Below are positions 48,651 through 59,551 of a stretch of DNA of 64,000 bases, piece by piece. A program made the translations under genes and the position numbers. The notes under the pieces are model-generated. The model ran no database searches, was not told the origin of the DNA, and was given only the letters and a program-made list of their open reading frames with translations. Location: positions 80,368,501-80,432,500 of the forward strand of contig CM032229.1 of assembly GCA_019009955.1 (NCBI GenBank), written 5' to 3'. Origin of the DNA: Riptortus pedestris. Lineage: Eukaryota; Arthropoda; Insecta; Hemiptera; Alydidae. Each line of letters opens with the position of its first letter. Position 1 is the first letter of the stretch.

Positions 48651-50002
48651 ATATATACGTATATTGTTACGTTAAATATAGCTACAGTTTATTGCTATCG
48701 AGAAATAATGGCATCATATTGCCATTTGATTTGCTTAACAGTTTCTTATACTTATCCTAAAATGTTGCTGAAGCGTGGCTGAACTTCTTCTTTGAACTGA
48801 GCATCGATTTTTATAAGGAGAAATGACATTCTCATTAATGTTTTCACGGCAGTAATGGAATGAAATTACTAATCGCAATACCCAATTTACTTATTCTATA
48901 TGGTAACAAAACAATAGCAAATGACTCTGTTTCGTCTTACCATGTTCTTGAAACCTTTAACTGATAACAAACGAATAAAGTTAGAAAGTACGAGTTTTAA
49001 TGTAGTAATTTAACAAACTGTTTTAGTACTGGTTAGAAATACACAATTGTCAGGCCAACAAGCCTGGCAACTAAAATTCGTTAACACCTTTACACCACAT
49101 TTTTTTTTTTCCAACAAAAGCATTATATTTTAGCGATTTTCCAGAATTGTTTAATACACGTTATGTTCTGTACATACGGGTATACTAAGTAAGGGTTTGT
49201 ATGAGAAGCGAAGAAAAATAATCCTATACGTGGGATAAAAATATAGTATAGATCATGATTTACAGAGTACTTCATGGTAAACAAAAAATGTTCTATAATA
49301 ATACATTTCTATACCTAATAGCTACGAAAAAATCTTCCATTTTTTATTGTTTTATCGTTCCCTTCTAACCTTAAGTTTTATAATGAATATTGATCTAAAA
49401 TCTTGGAATTATAGTAAGTTAAGACCAGGTGTATTTTATTTAAAAATCCATAATTTACAAAATTTCGAGTTTCATGGATATTCATATTTATAAAAGGAGT
49501 TGAGTGAATAGTGTTTTCGGCATCTAGGAACATGAAAATAAAAATTTTCGGAATCTGGGACTATGTTATTAGAAATATTTTATTCCGTAAATTTCTAAAA
49601 ACATAATAAGATACGGATAATAGAAATGACAAATCGCGTATGAAAAATTTACAAGCATTGTCTTTGTAGTTCGTTAGTATAAGTGATCTGTTAATTTTTG
49701 TTTTCTCCTAGATCGAGCGGGTTGTCCAACAAATGTTTGACTGCTGTGTGGTTTGGTGCGTAGAATTAGCTTGCATGTTTGTTTGAATTCAAATCAGGCG
49801 AGCCTCTAGAATCTGTTTATTTTGGGTAAGATAGAGCTAAGCGTCAAGATTGGATAGGTTGGAGCGATCCACTCACACCAACTCTTGAGTTTGGCTCCTG
49901 TTTGATTTGCTAACAGACCAAGTTTGTTGCTACTCTCAGCCAACTAACTCTTCAGCTCCGTTTCCGTTCTAACAGATCAAATAAGCGGCCGAGAGCGTAT
50001 AT
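48651..50002. other. Unannotated stretch
   Basis: 49690-49990 is less AT-rich and begins with a good splice-acceptor-like tract (TTTTTGTTTTCTCCTAG at about 49695-49711). No protein family recognised. Confidence 0.35.
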
Positions 50003-50314
50003 ATGTTTTCTTTATTCGAAGGATCGGTTGAAAAAAGCGGTGTTGACGGTGGTTTTAATGAATTTATTCTTTTCCTGGCTAGGCAGGTTAATGCTCTTAA
50101 TCTCTGTTTACGAAAGTGTCTTACTACTATTGGACCGTACGTTTATACGTTTAAGTCTAAAACGGCGGGCTTATACCTCCAGAATGCTGATTTCCCAGTT
50201 CTGCTTAACTCTTTGGAAGGAAGTAAACAACGGATTGATGATTATTTACTGATACTTGCTGAATACCACACATATACACACACACTCACACCCATTTTCA
50301 ACAAGATTCTGTGA
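50003..50314 (+). CDS. Unrecognised 103-codon ORF
   Basis: Starts at an ATG (MFSLFEGSVEKSGVDGGFNE...) and ends QNADFPVLLNSLEGSKQRID, then DYLLILAEYHTYTHT and a stop at 50312-50314. Composition is balanced (no repeat bias) and the region is less AT-rich than its neighbours, so it may be a mobile-element or gene fragment. I recognise no domain, and no splice sites or poly(A) signal assign it to a gene. Confidence 0.3.
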   Translation: MFSLFEGSVEKSGVDGGFNEFILFLARQVNALNLCLRKCLTTIGPYVYTFKSKTAGLYLQNADFPVLLNSLEGSKQRIDDYLLILAEYHTYTHTLTPIFNKIL

Positions 50315-51539
50315 TCTCACATCACAGCAGGCAAACGTTGGTTCAGCCTTTAAGTGGTTGTATATGTCTTAGCTTCTATTCTTGTTTTATTTAAAAAAAA
50401 TGATACTTAAGTGCATAATAATTGCTGTGGTACGGATTTCTGTATCTGACGACTTCCCATATTGATAAACTAGGAAGTGCGAAGTTAAGTCTGTGACATC
50501 TTCATGATAGCAGAACAATTTCGTCTTAAATGCCGTTACAAAAAAAAAAAAAAAATTGATTAAAGTAGAAGTACTTCCAATCATATTTTCACTATATATT
50601 ACTTGACGTGAAGAAAGGTGATTCACATTCACGAAGATTATATAACATAAACATAAACAGGAAAGGCAAATAATTTATAGCTTCACTCTTTATAATTGTG
50701 GCCGCGTTAAGCGGGAACGTGTATGAAGCCATTAAGATTTGCACATTAATGCTACTTCTGCGTGAAACTCCGCATTAACAACTTTCAAAATAAATGCACT
50801 TAATGCACACACATAAAGAGAGGCTTGGACAGAGCTGTGTCGTGAAACATGACTCGCTGGTCGTATCACGCACTCCTGATGCATACGTGCAGATTGCGAA
50901 ATATCTCCCCTTGAATTTAGTGGCTTCCAGGGAAACAACATACACTTCTTAGATGGGAGAGTAAGATATATTTTTGAAAATCACCAGTGTTTAACCTTCT
51001 CATATGTTAGGACGTAGGTAATATAAAACGCCAACGTAAACGTAATTTTATCTCAACAAAGCACCAATTACTCTAATACAAACAGCAAATTACAAGAAGA
51101 AAATGCATGGGTAAGAAATCCCTGAACACTTATTTTTTTTTTTTTTTTTTGTAAAACATAAACTACTTGAACACATATTATCTGATGCAGAAGGCCTACT
51201 TACAGGCACCAGATGGCATTCAGCAACTACTGATAAATGGGATTCCAGCCAAGGAAACCCCAAAATCCATAAAGACGTATGGTTATGTCTAAAAAATTAT
51301 TTTATAACAAATTTAATTATTTTCATCAACGATTTATGTTTGGTTTTTCCCTATTTTGTTTTTAATTATTTGATTTTTATCAATTCATTTTCTTTAAATA
51401 TGTTTATTTAATTAATTTATTGTGTTATGTAGGTATATGTTCTTGTTCATCTCAATTTTCCAAAACAAAAAAAAAATTAACTCTTGTTTACCTCATTATT
51501 TATTTATGTACTAAGTATTTATGGATAGTGTAATCTGAC
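50315..51539. other. Unannotated AT-rich stretch
   Basis: Homopolymer runs at 50539-50555 and 51130-51150. No coding signal. Confidence 0.4.
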
Positions 51540-53535
51540 TGATAAAAGAAAAAAGAAGTTTTACTTGTTATTAATTTTGTTTTTAAGAAAGAAAGGCAAA
51601 AATTTAATTACTAATTATTCGATTTCTTGTTAAAGAATGGTTATGTTTTAATTACTATTTATTTTATTTTTGTTAAAGAAGGGGTAATATTTAATTACTA
51701 TTTATTTTATTATTGTTAAAAAAAGGTTATGTTTTAATTACTATTTATTTTATTTTTGTTAAAGAAAGGTCATGTTTTAATTACTATTTATTTTATTTTT
51801 GTTAAAGAAGGGTTAAGATTTAATTGCTATTTATTTATTTTGTTAAAGGAAGATTAAGATTTAATTATTATTTATTTCATTTTTGTTAAAGAAAGGTTAT
51901 GTTTTAAAAACTATTTATTTTATTTTAGTTAAAGAAGGGTTAAGATTTAATTACTATTTATTTATTTTGTTAAAAGAAGATTAAGATTTAATTATTATTT
52001 ATTTAATTTTTGTTAAAGAAAGGTTATGTTTTAAAAACTATTTATTTTATTTTTGTTAAAGAAGGGTTAAGATTTAATTGCTATTTATTTATTTTGTTAA
52101 AGGAAGATTAAGATTTAATTATTATTTATTTCATTTTTGTTAAAGAAAGGTTATGTTTTAATTACTATTTATTTTATTTTTGTTAAAGAAGGGTTAAGAT
52201 TTAATTGCTATTTATTTATTTTGTTAAAGGAAGATTAAGATTTATTTATTATTTGTTTCATTTTTGTTAAAGAAAGGTTATGTTTTAATTCTTATTTATT
52301 TTATTTTTGTTAAAGAAGGGTTAAGATTTAATTGCTATTCATATATTTTGTTAAAGGAAGATTAAGATTTAATTATTATTTATTTAATTTTTGTTAAAGA
52401 AAGGTTATGTTTCAATTACTATTACTTTTATTTTTGTTAAAGAAGGGTTAAGATTTAATTGCTATTGATTTATTTTATTAAAGGTAGATTAAGATTTAAT
52501 TATTATTTATTTCATTTTAGTTAAAGAAAGGTTATGTTTTAATTACTAGTTATTTTATTTTTGTTAAAGACGGGTTAAGATTTAAATTTATTAAAGGTAG
52601 ATTAAGATTTATTTATTTATTTCATTTTAGTTAAAGAAAGGTTATGTTTTAATTACTAGTTATTTTATTTTTGTTAAAGAAGGGTTAAGATTTAATTGCT
52701 ATTTATTTATTTTGTTAAAGGTAGATTAAGATTTATTTATTATTTATTTCATTTTAGTTAAAGAAAGGTTATGTTTTAATTCTTATTTATTTTATTTTTG
52801 TTAAAGAAGGGTTAAGATTTAATTGCTATTGATATATTTTGTTAAAGGTAGATTGAGATTTATTTATTATTTATTTCATTTTAGTTAAAGAAAGGTTATG
52901 TTTTAATTCTTATTTATTTTATTTTTGTTAAAGAAGGGTTAAGATTTAATTGCTATTGATTTATTTTATTAAAGGTAGATTAAGATTTAATTATTATTTA
53001 TTTCATTTTAGTTAAAGAAAGGTTATGTTTTAATTACTAGTTATTTTATTTTTGTTAAAGAAGGGTTAAGATTTAATTGCTATTTATTTATTTTGTTAAA
53101 GGTAGATTAAGATTTATTTATTATTTATTTCATTTTAGTTAAAGAAAGGTTATGTTTTAATTCTTATTTATTTTATTTTTGTTAAAGAAGGGTTAAGATT
53201 TAATTGCTATTGATATATTTTGTTAAAGGAAGATTAAGATTTAATTATTATTTATTTCATTTTTGTTAAAGAAAGGTTATGTTTTAATTACTAATATTTT
53301 TATTTTTGTTAAAGAAGGGTTAAGATTTAATTGCTATTGATTTATTTTATTAAAGGTAGATTAAGATTTAATTATTATTTATTTCATTTTAGTTTATAAA
53401 GGTTATGTTTTAATTACTAGTTATTTTATTTTTGTTAAAGAAGGGGTAAGATTTAATTACTATTTATTTTATTTTGTTAAAGGAAGATTAAGATTTATTT
53501 ATTATTTATTTCATTTTTGTTAAAGAAAGGTTTAC
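51540..53535. repeat. Higher-order tandem array, 127 bp = 3 x about 42 bp
   Basis: The marker GGTTATGTTTT recurs at 51768 (as GGTCATG), 51895, 52022, 52149, 52276, 52403, 52530, 52640, 52767, 52894, 53021, 53148, 53275 and 53400. The step is 127 bp almost throughout, with one 110-bp unit. Each unit has three related subunits, all beginning GTTAAAG: one with AAAGGTTATG, one with AAGGGTTAAG, one with G(A/T)AGATTAAG. The left edge (51560-51760) is less regular. Confidence 0.95.
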
Positions 53536-54758
53536 ACTGGTAGCACTGGAACGTTTTTAATCCAGTGAATTTGTAAAGTAGAGGTTGTTGTCCCCCAACA
53601 TCTTGTTGTTTGGGAGGATGTACTCCCAAATTAATGACCAAAACAGAATCTACCACTGCATATAGGATCAGGAATATGATGGAGTTATAGTGTCTCTAAA
53701 TATGTCTTCTGACATTATAACAGATTGTGTCTGACATCTAAAAAAACAAATTCTTCAATTCAGGTGATATTTGGAGGAACTGAAGCTCCTCTTAATATTT
53801 TCAGTGTTGCAGGGACAAAGATTGAGCGTGTACTACTTTTAAATATTCTGTCTTCTAATTGTAAACCAATATCAATGAAATCTTGGACATTCAGCATTAG
53901 CTACAAAATACATTGAAAATAAAATAAATGAATCCCTAATAGATTATGTGTATGAGGAGACGAGCTCACCATACGGGTATAAGGCTCAAGAATTGGTTGA
54001 GGAATCTCCCATTTTCTCCAGAAATTAACAGGTTTACTCACTTTGATGCCTTCCCAATCCCAAGAATTGACACTATAATCAGAGTTGCTACGCACAAAGT
54101 TTTCAGGTCGGCCTAGTAACTGGTTTTAGACTCTTTTCTTAACTCCCTCTAATATTATTTATCTTACTAACTCTGATCTACGTAACGTCCTCGTCAATTT
54201 CGATATTCCAACAAATTAGGATCAAGAAAGCATTTTTTTGGAAAAGGTAAATTTTTGCCGAACTCCTGCAGAAACATGGACAAAGGCACCCCCACCCCCT
54301 CATATTTATTCCAATTAGCCATAGTTTTATTACAACGCAGATTATGTAGAGTCTGAATATGATACTGTCCTCCACGAGAGTGCTCTGATTAAAAAAAAAT
54401 AAATCATTTCTTTGGCCAAAATTGACCATTGATGTTAAATATTGGTATGTGAAAATCTTATTTACTGTCTTGGTTTTCAATGCTCATGCTGCATGAAGTT
54501 CGTATCATTACTCTCTATTTCCAATGACAAATTAATACTTATTTTCTTATTATATTGTTGTTATCTCTTTCGTGTCCTTCTAGAGCTCCTGGAACACAAG
54601 AGGGTAAATAAGACAGCGGGACTAAGTGCATGTCACACTGATTTGTACGCAGTTGACGATGTTTCATCATAGACCCAGGGTTGCCTGGTATCGACAGTCC
54701 TGCCCTACAAATGCTTTGTAAAAGTCTTTCTATTACTCAGCATTTAGAAACAAATATT
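53536..54758. other. Unannotated stretch
   Basis: Short frames at 53725-54480 on both strands show no family similarity. A possible small exon at about 54583-54602 is discussed in findings. Confidence 0.35.
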
Positions 54759-54885
54759 AGCAGATTTCCCCTAAGGGAAATCAGCTATTGAGGTCGTACT
54801 CATGACGCGATTTCGAAAAATGTCTTTAAATGTCCATCGATCCTACCCAGAAGATGACGAAAATGAGGTCCGTTCAAAATTATAA

Positions 54886-54945
<60 letters not shown>

Positions 54946-55254
54946 TTGTTTGTTAACACTCTAGCGGTCGCAATAACTCCGTTGCCATCGGATCAAAAAA
55001 ATGTATAGAACCAATCTTATTGAAAATTAAATTTACTATAAATATTGTTATATACATTTATTTTCTATCTTGAATATTAAGCGAGATATTTGCATTTTTA
55101 TTAATTGTGGCCCGATAACGGATGACTGAGTTTCCCGCCAAAAGCTAGATCGGCCCTTTGCCATAACTGTTCGGCTCTCGTATGGAGATTTCTCTATAGT
55201 ATAACTTCACGTGGGAAATCTGCTTAGTTTACGCAGTCCCTGCGTGACGGACTT
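54759..55254 (+). mobile_element. HINE-like element, full copy (module-A tail)
   Basis: Starts AGCAGATTTCCCCTAAGGGA after ...ATATT, has the complete 5' block, an AT tract (about 54891-54949) and then an internal deletion (from CTCTAGCGGTCGCAATAAC to TCCGTTGCC...). The body, module-A tail, subterminal repeat and hairpin (one substitution) follow, ending GACGGACTTTT. Confidence 0.9.
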
Positions 55255-55909
55255 TTAGTTTTTTCTACTACCTTCTTGAAGGGATCTCAATTCCCTGAGA
55301 AAGAAATGAGGTTCAGATACCCTGTATTTATGCCTGTCTCGTTCATTTTAATTTCTTACTTCTTCTTGTATGCAGCAACATGATGAACATTAGCAAGTTT
55401 TGAATATAAGTTGGTGCAGTCTCATGTCAGTGTATTCCCCGTCTATGTGCTTACCCGAACAGTTGCATACGGCAGACAGCAATTTGATAAGTCAAGGCAT
55501 ATGGTATTTAATTGTTTTTATATGATGTGTATTATAGGAATTAATTTATTGTTCGAATGCTGCTGAATTGGTGGGATGCTTTTAATACAATTGGAATAAT
55601 TTTTTAAGAGAATTTCACTTTCGGAAAGTACGGTATTTTGGTTCATCATTTAGACCAGGGACGGAGATAGATATATCTAGATTTTTGTTCAATTGTGTGT
55701 ATGGGTTTCGGCGCTATAACATATTAATAGAATGTCCATTACACGCAAAGCCCAGAATTTAACATTTTTATTTTTATTCTTTTTTTCAAATTTCGTAGAT
55801 CTATGTAAATTAATCAGATAAGTTTAGGCGGGGGGAGCGTTGAAAGTCCATAAAAAGTATCAATTTCACGGTCCGTATTAGAAGTAACAATAATATGTAT
55901 TGGACTTTT
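55255..55909. other. Unannotated stretch
   Basis: Separates two HINE-like copies. No feature seen except TATTGGACTTTT at its end (about 55898-55909), which may be a worn HINE-like 3' terminus. Confidence 0.4.
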
Positions 55910-56750
55910 AGCAGATTTCCCAAAAGGGAAATCAGCTATTGAGCTCGTACTCACGACACGATTTTCGAACAATTTCTTCAAATGTCCATCGATCCTTCAA
56001 TCTTGAACCTACAAAACTTGATATTTGATCGTTTTATGTTAAAATAAAGATCATGTTCCTTAATGACTGAAGTCGAACCAGTGGGAGGGGGAGTTTAGAC
56101 GGAGAAGTTTTCGAAAATTCGAAATATCTCCTTTACTATACGTCGGATCGAAATATTGTATTGTATCAATCTTATTGAAAATTAAATGAACTATAATTAA
56201 TGTTATATACATTTATTCTCTATCTTGAGTATTAACCGAAAGATTTTCAGTACTCAGCTCTCAGTAAACCCACCATTCTACTCATGTTTACGTAAACAAT
56301 AATCTGTTATATAATAAACCACATTATATGAACCTTCAATACCAAATATTGTATTCAAGAGATCTTTATTATACGAGACATGCAAATATATTCTGGTGAC
56401 ACCCTCCCCGTTTTAAGTTGCTGGACTACTTAAATGTGAGTGATTGAGATAAAAAATTATTCTGAGTTATTATAAATTGCAGTACTAGTATATCAAATTA
56501 TTTTCAATAAAATTTATATCTTTTATCCTTATATATTTCAGAATAGTTTTTCTTTCCTATGTGAGGCTGGCAGCCCTGTTTGTTTACATTTCAGACGCTT
56601 CCCATCGGGAGGGGAAATATTTCTTATTACCGTTTGTTTTATTAACTTAATATTCACGGAGGTGTTTTGTACCAAGTATGTAGATTTATCTATTGCTAAA
56701 CTTCAGGAGGGAAATCTGATTGGTTTACGCAACCCTGCGTGACGGACATT
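55910..56750 (+). mobile_element. HINE-like element, upstream member of a head-to-tail pair
   Basis: Starts AGCAGATTTCCCAAAAGGGA. The 5' block is cut short (no AT tract) before TTGAACC...AACTTGATATTTGATCG. Body and module-B tail follow, including TTTCAGACGCTTCCCATCGG, to GACGGACATT. The next copy begins one base later. Confidence 0.9.
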
Positions 56751-56751
56751 T

Positions 56752-57322
56752 AGCAGATTTCCCTTAGGGGAAATCAGCTATTGAGGTCGTACTCATATAC
56801 GCGATTTATCGTTATGATCTATCTATCTATATATTTGTCTGGTACCGTTCTAGCGGTCGCAATTTTTGTTTTATCTTTACCAAAATTGATATATGATCGT
56901 TTTATACAAAAAGACAGATCAAGTACGTTAACGGCTGAAATCGGACTAGGGGGAAGGGGGGGTTTAGAGTGGGACAATTTCAAAGATTCTTAATATCTCC
57001 GTCATTATGCGTCGGATCGAAAAATCGTATAGAAACAATCTTGTTGCAAACTTAATGTTCTATAAGTGTTGTTATGTTTATTTCTTTTACTATCTTGATT
57101 ATTAACTGAGATATTTGCATATTTTAGTTTCCGTTCTTTGGTAACCCCCCACTCCTACCCATCTCATATTAACAATATTCTATTATGTTATGAAGCAATT
57201 TATTTGAAGCTTAAATATCAAATATTGCCTCATTGAACTCTTAATTTTTGAGATAAATGCAAAAACGTGATGCACTTGGGAAATCTGCTTAGTTAACGCA
57301 GCTCCTGATTGACGGACTTTTA
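56752..57322 (+). mobile_element. HINE-like element, downstream member of a head-to-tail pair
   Basis: Begins AGCAGATTTCCCTTAGGGGA directly after the 3' end of the preceding copy. The 5' block is truncated and followed by (ATCT)n-ATATATTTG instead of a long AT tract. The 3' end reads GGGAAATCTGCTTAGTTAAC with a damaged hairpin (GCAGCTCCTGATTGACGG), then ACTTTT. Confidence 0.9.
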
Positions 57323-58166
57323 TATATTTCTTTTTACCTTAGAAATACCTCCAAGATCATATAAACTTTGGTATTTCAACTGCACTCACAACTCTTAAAT
57401 CGATCTAGTTCGTTAGTAAGACTACGCATATTTTGACTGTACTGATTCAAATGTTTAAATATCGAATTTCACTTGTGTAGATTCGAATCGTAAATGTGGT
57501 ACACTTATTCTCTACAAAATTTGAGCACAATGTGTTAAAAGTCCTGTCAAATAGGGTTAGAGGAATGTTTTTGAGCAAGGGGTATCTTGTGCTATGATTG
57601 GCGTGTCCTCCATGGCGGGTAAAGGTTAAGGAGATGGATTATGAAGGTCCCTATAGGGCTAAGCAAAGAAGGGATAGACTGGTTTGAATGCGGTTCCTGC
57701 AAACAGTGAAGGGCCTAAAGTCAATAGGGCCCTTCTACTTCCAACCCCTAATATCCTCCCTCTGTTTGTATACACCGCGGCTTATGTCTCTAACCACACA
57801 TAGTCAGCCACAATATCACAAATATAATAATATCATTTTATACAACAAAAATAAAGGGCTCCCTGTGAATAAATATGAGACATTTGACTCTACCTAAAAC
57901 TAACAAAAAAAAATTATTGGGCAGAAGTGGCAACATTTATTTATACCTTTATTTTTTCAAGAGGACATGAGATAAGTAAAATAAAAATATCTGATGCAAA
58001 TCTACTCCAATGTTTATAGAGTTTAATGAGCTGCGCAAAGTCAGTGTTTTTCACTGCAGCATTTCTACTACATAAAAAAACCAAAGTAGCTTCTGTGATT
58101 TTCTTTTTATAATCATTTGTGTTATCCAGATACGAACACCTCATTTTACTCGGATATTAGAAAAAA
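57323..58166. other. Unannotated stretch
   Basis: 57600-57760 is less AT-rich and contains AAGTCAATAGGGCCC. Similar GTCAATAG contexts occur near 16258 and 45108, too short to call a repeat with confidence. Confidence 0.35.
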
Positions 58167-58650
58167 AAAGTCCGTCACGCAAGGGCTGCGGTAACTAAGT
58201 AGATTTCCCACGTGCGTCACCTATTTGCATTTTTAAACGTAAAAGTTCAATGAGAACAATATTTGGTATTTAGGGTTCAAAGAAAATGCTTCATAATATT
58301 ACAGCTTATAGTTAAAAAGACATAAGTAGGAGTGGGGGTTTACTGAAGACCAAAAACTAAAAAATGCAAATATGTCAGTTAATAATCAAGTTAGTGAAAA
58401 TATGTACATAACAAAATTTATAGAACATTACATTTTCAATAAGATTAGTTCTATACAATTTTTCAATCCGACTCATAATAACAGTGATATTAAGAGTTTT
58501 CGAAATTCTCCCCCTCTAAACCCCCTCCCTTTTGACTGATTTCAGCCGTTAACGAACTTGATCTTCCTTTTTGTATAAAACGATTATATATTAAGTTTGG
58601 TAACTATAAGACATATAATATAAGAGTGGTAAAAGACAAATATATATACT
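58167..58650 (-). mobile_element. HINE-like element, 5' part missing
   Basis: The 3' terminus at 58167-58212 (AAAGTCCGTCACGCAAGGGC, GCGG, AAGTAGATTTCCC) and module-B body run to GAGTGGTAAAAGACAAATAT at about 58640, just where the AT tract and 5' block should begin. Confidence 0.85.
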
Positions 58651-58740
58651 GGAGTCACAGGGAATTCTTGGTTCCATTCACATCTTTATGAAGTGCAGGG
58701 CAGTGATGATGGAGCGTATGCTCTGAAAGCGCGAATATTA

Positions 58741-58970
58741 TTATTATTATTTATTTATTAACGTCCATTTTTTGCAACTTAGGCTAATCGGGACGGGTTA
58801 TCTACAGGTTACCACCCTTTTCTAGCCAGGGTGGGATTTTAGGACGTTATTTAATGAATTTCGTCACTAAATAATTTCCTTTGCCCAGGCAAGAATCGAA
58901 CTCACCACTCTAGGTTTACCATATGAGATAAAGGTCAACGCTTTAACTCGCATGGCTAACCTGAGCCCCC
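58741..58970 (-). mobile_element. tRNA-derived SINE with 12-bp target duplication
   Basis: The head on the minus strand (GGGGGCTCAGGTTAGCCATG) has an A box, a B box (GAGTTCGATTCTTG) and the usual body, ending in (AAT)n-type sequence. GCGCGAATATTA is repeated at 58729-58740 and 58971-58982. It is full-length and the best-preserved copy in the window. Confidence 0.95.
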
Positions 58971-59121
58971 GCGCGAATATTAGTACTGTAATTTTGTGGC
59001 AGCATTCTAGCACAATCACGTGTCACTGTTTTGTTTGAGTTAATAATGTTTGCAAGACATTCTATTTACTTCCTTGTACGAATTGAAGGAAGTATTATAA
59101 TCGAGAAAAGTTTCGTTTTTT

Positions 59122-59551
59122 AGTAGATTTCCCTTATATATATATGTCTGTTAACGCCCTAGCGCTCGCAACTTTTGTTTGATAGGTACCAAACTCGATA
59201 TTTAATCGTTGTATGTAAAAATAAAGATCTAGTTCGTTAATGGCTGAAATCGGACCAGTGGAAGGGGGGTTTAGATGGAGGGATTTTTGAAAATTCGAAA
59301 TATCTCCGTTATTATGCGTCCGATCGAAAAATTGTATGAATCAATTTTATTGGAAGTTAAATTTACTATAAATATTATTCTATACATTTATTCTCTATCT
59401 TGAATATTAACTGAGATATTTGCATTTATATTCTGTGTGCGGTCGGCAAAAGTCGGCTAGGTTCGGGACTTATTAGTAGGCAGATTTCTCAAATGTAAAA
59501 CTTCACGTGGGAAATCTGCTTAGTTTACGCAGCCCCTGCGTGACGTACTTT
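59122..59551 (+). mobile_element. HINE-like element lacking the 5' block
   Basis: AGTAGATTTCCCTT jumps directly to ATATATATATGTCTGTTAACG, deleting the palindrome's second half and the whole 5' block. Body, module-A tail (GTCGGCTAGGTTCGGGAC), subterminal repeat, perfect hairpin and GACGTACTT follow. Confidence 0.9.

Noticed and set aside
171..54949. The many (AT)n tracts as independent microsatellite loci
   Set aside because: Most lie at the same position inside HINE-like elements and are part of that family's structure. Those at 39789 and 48597 are exceptions.
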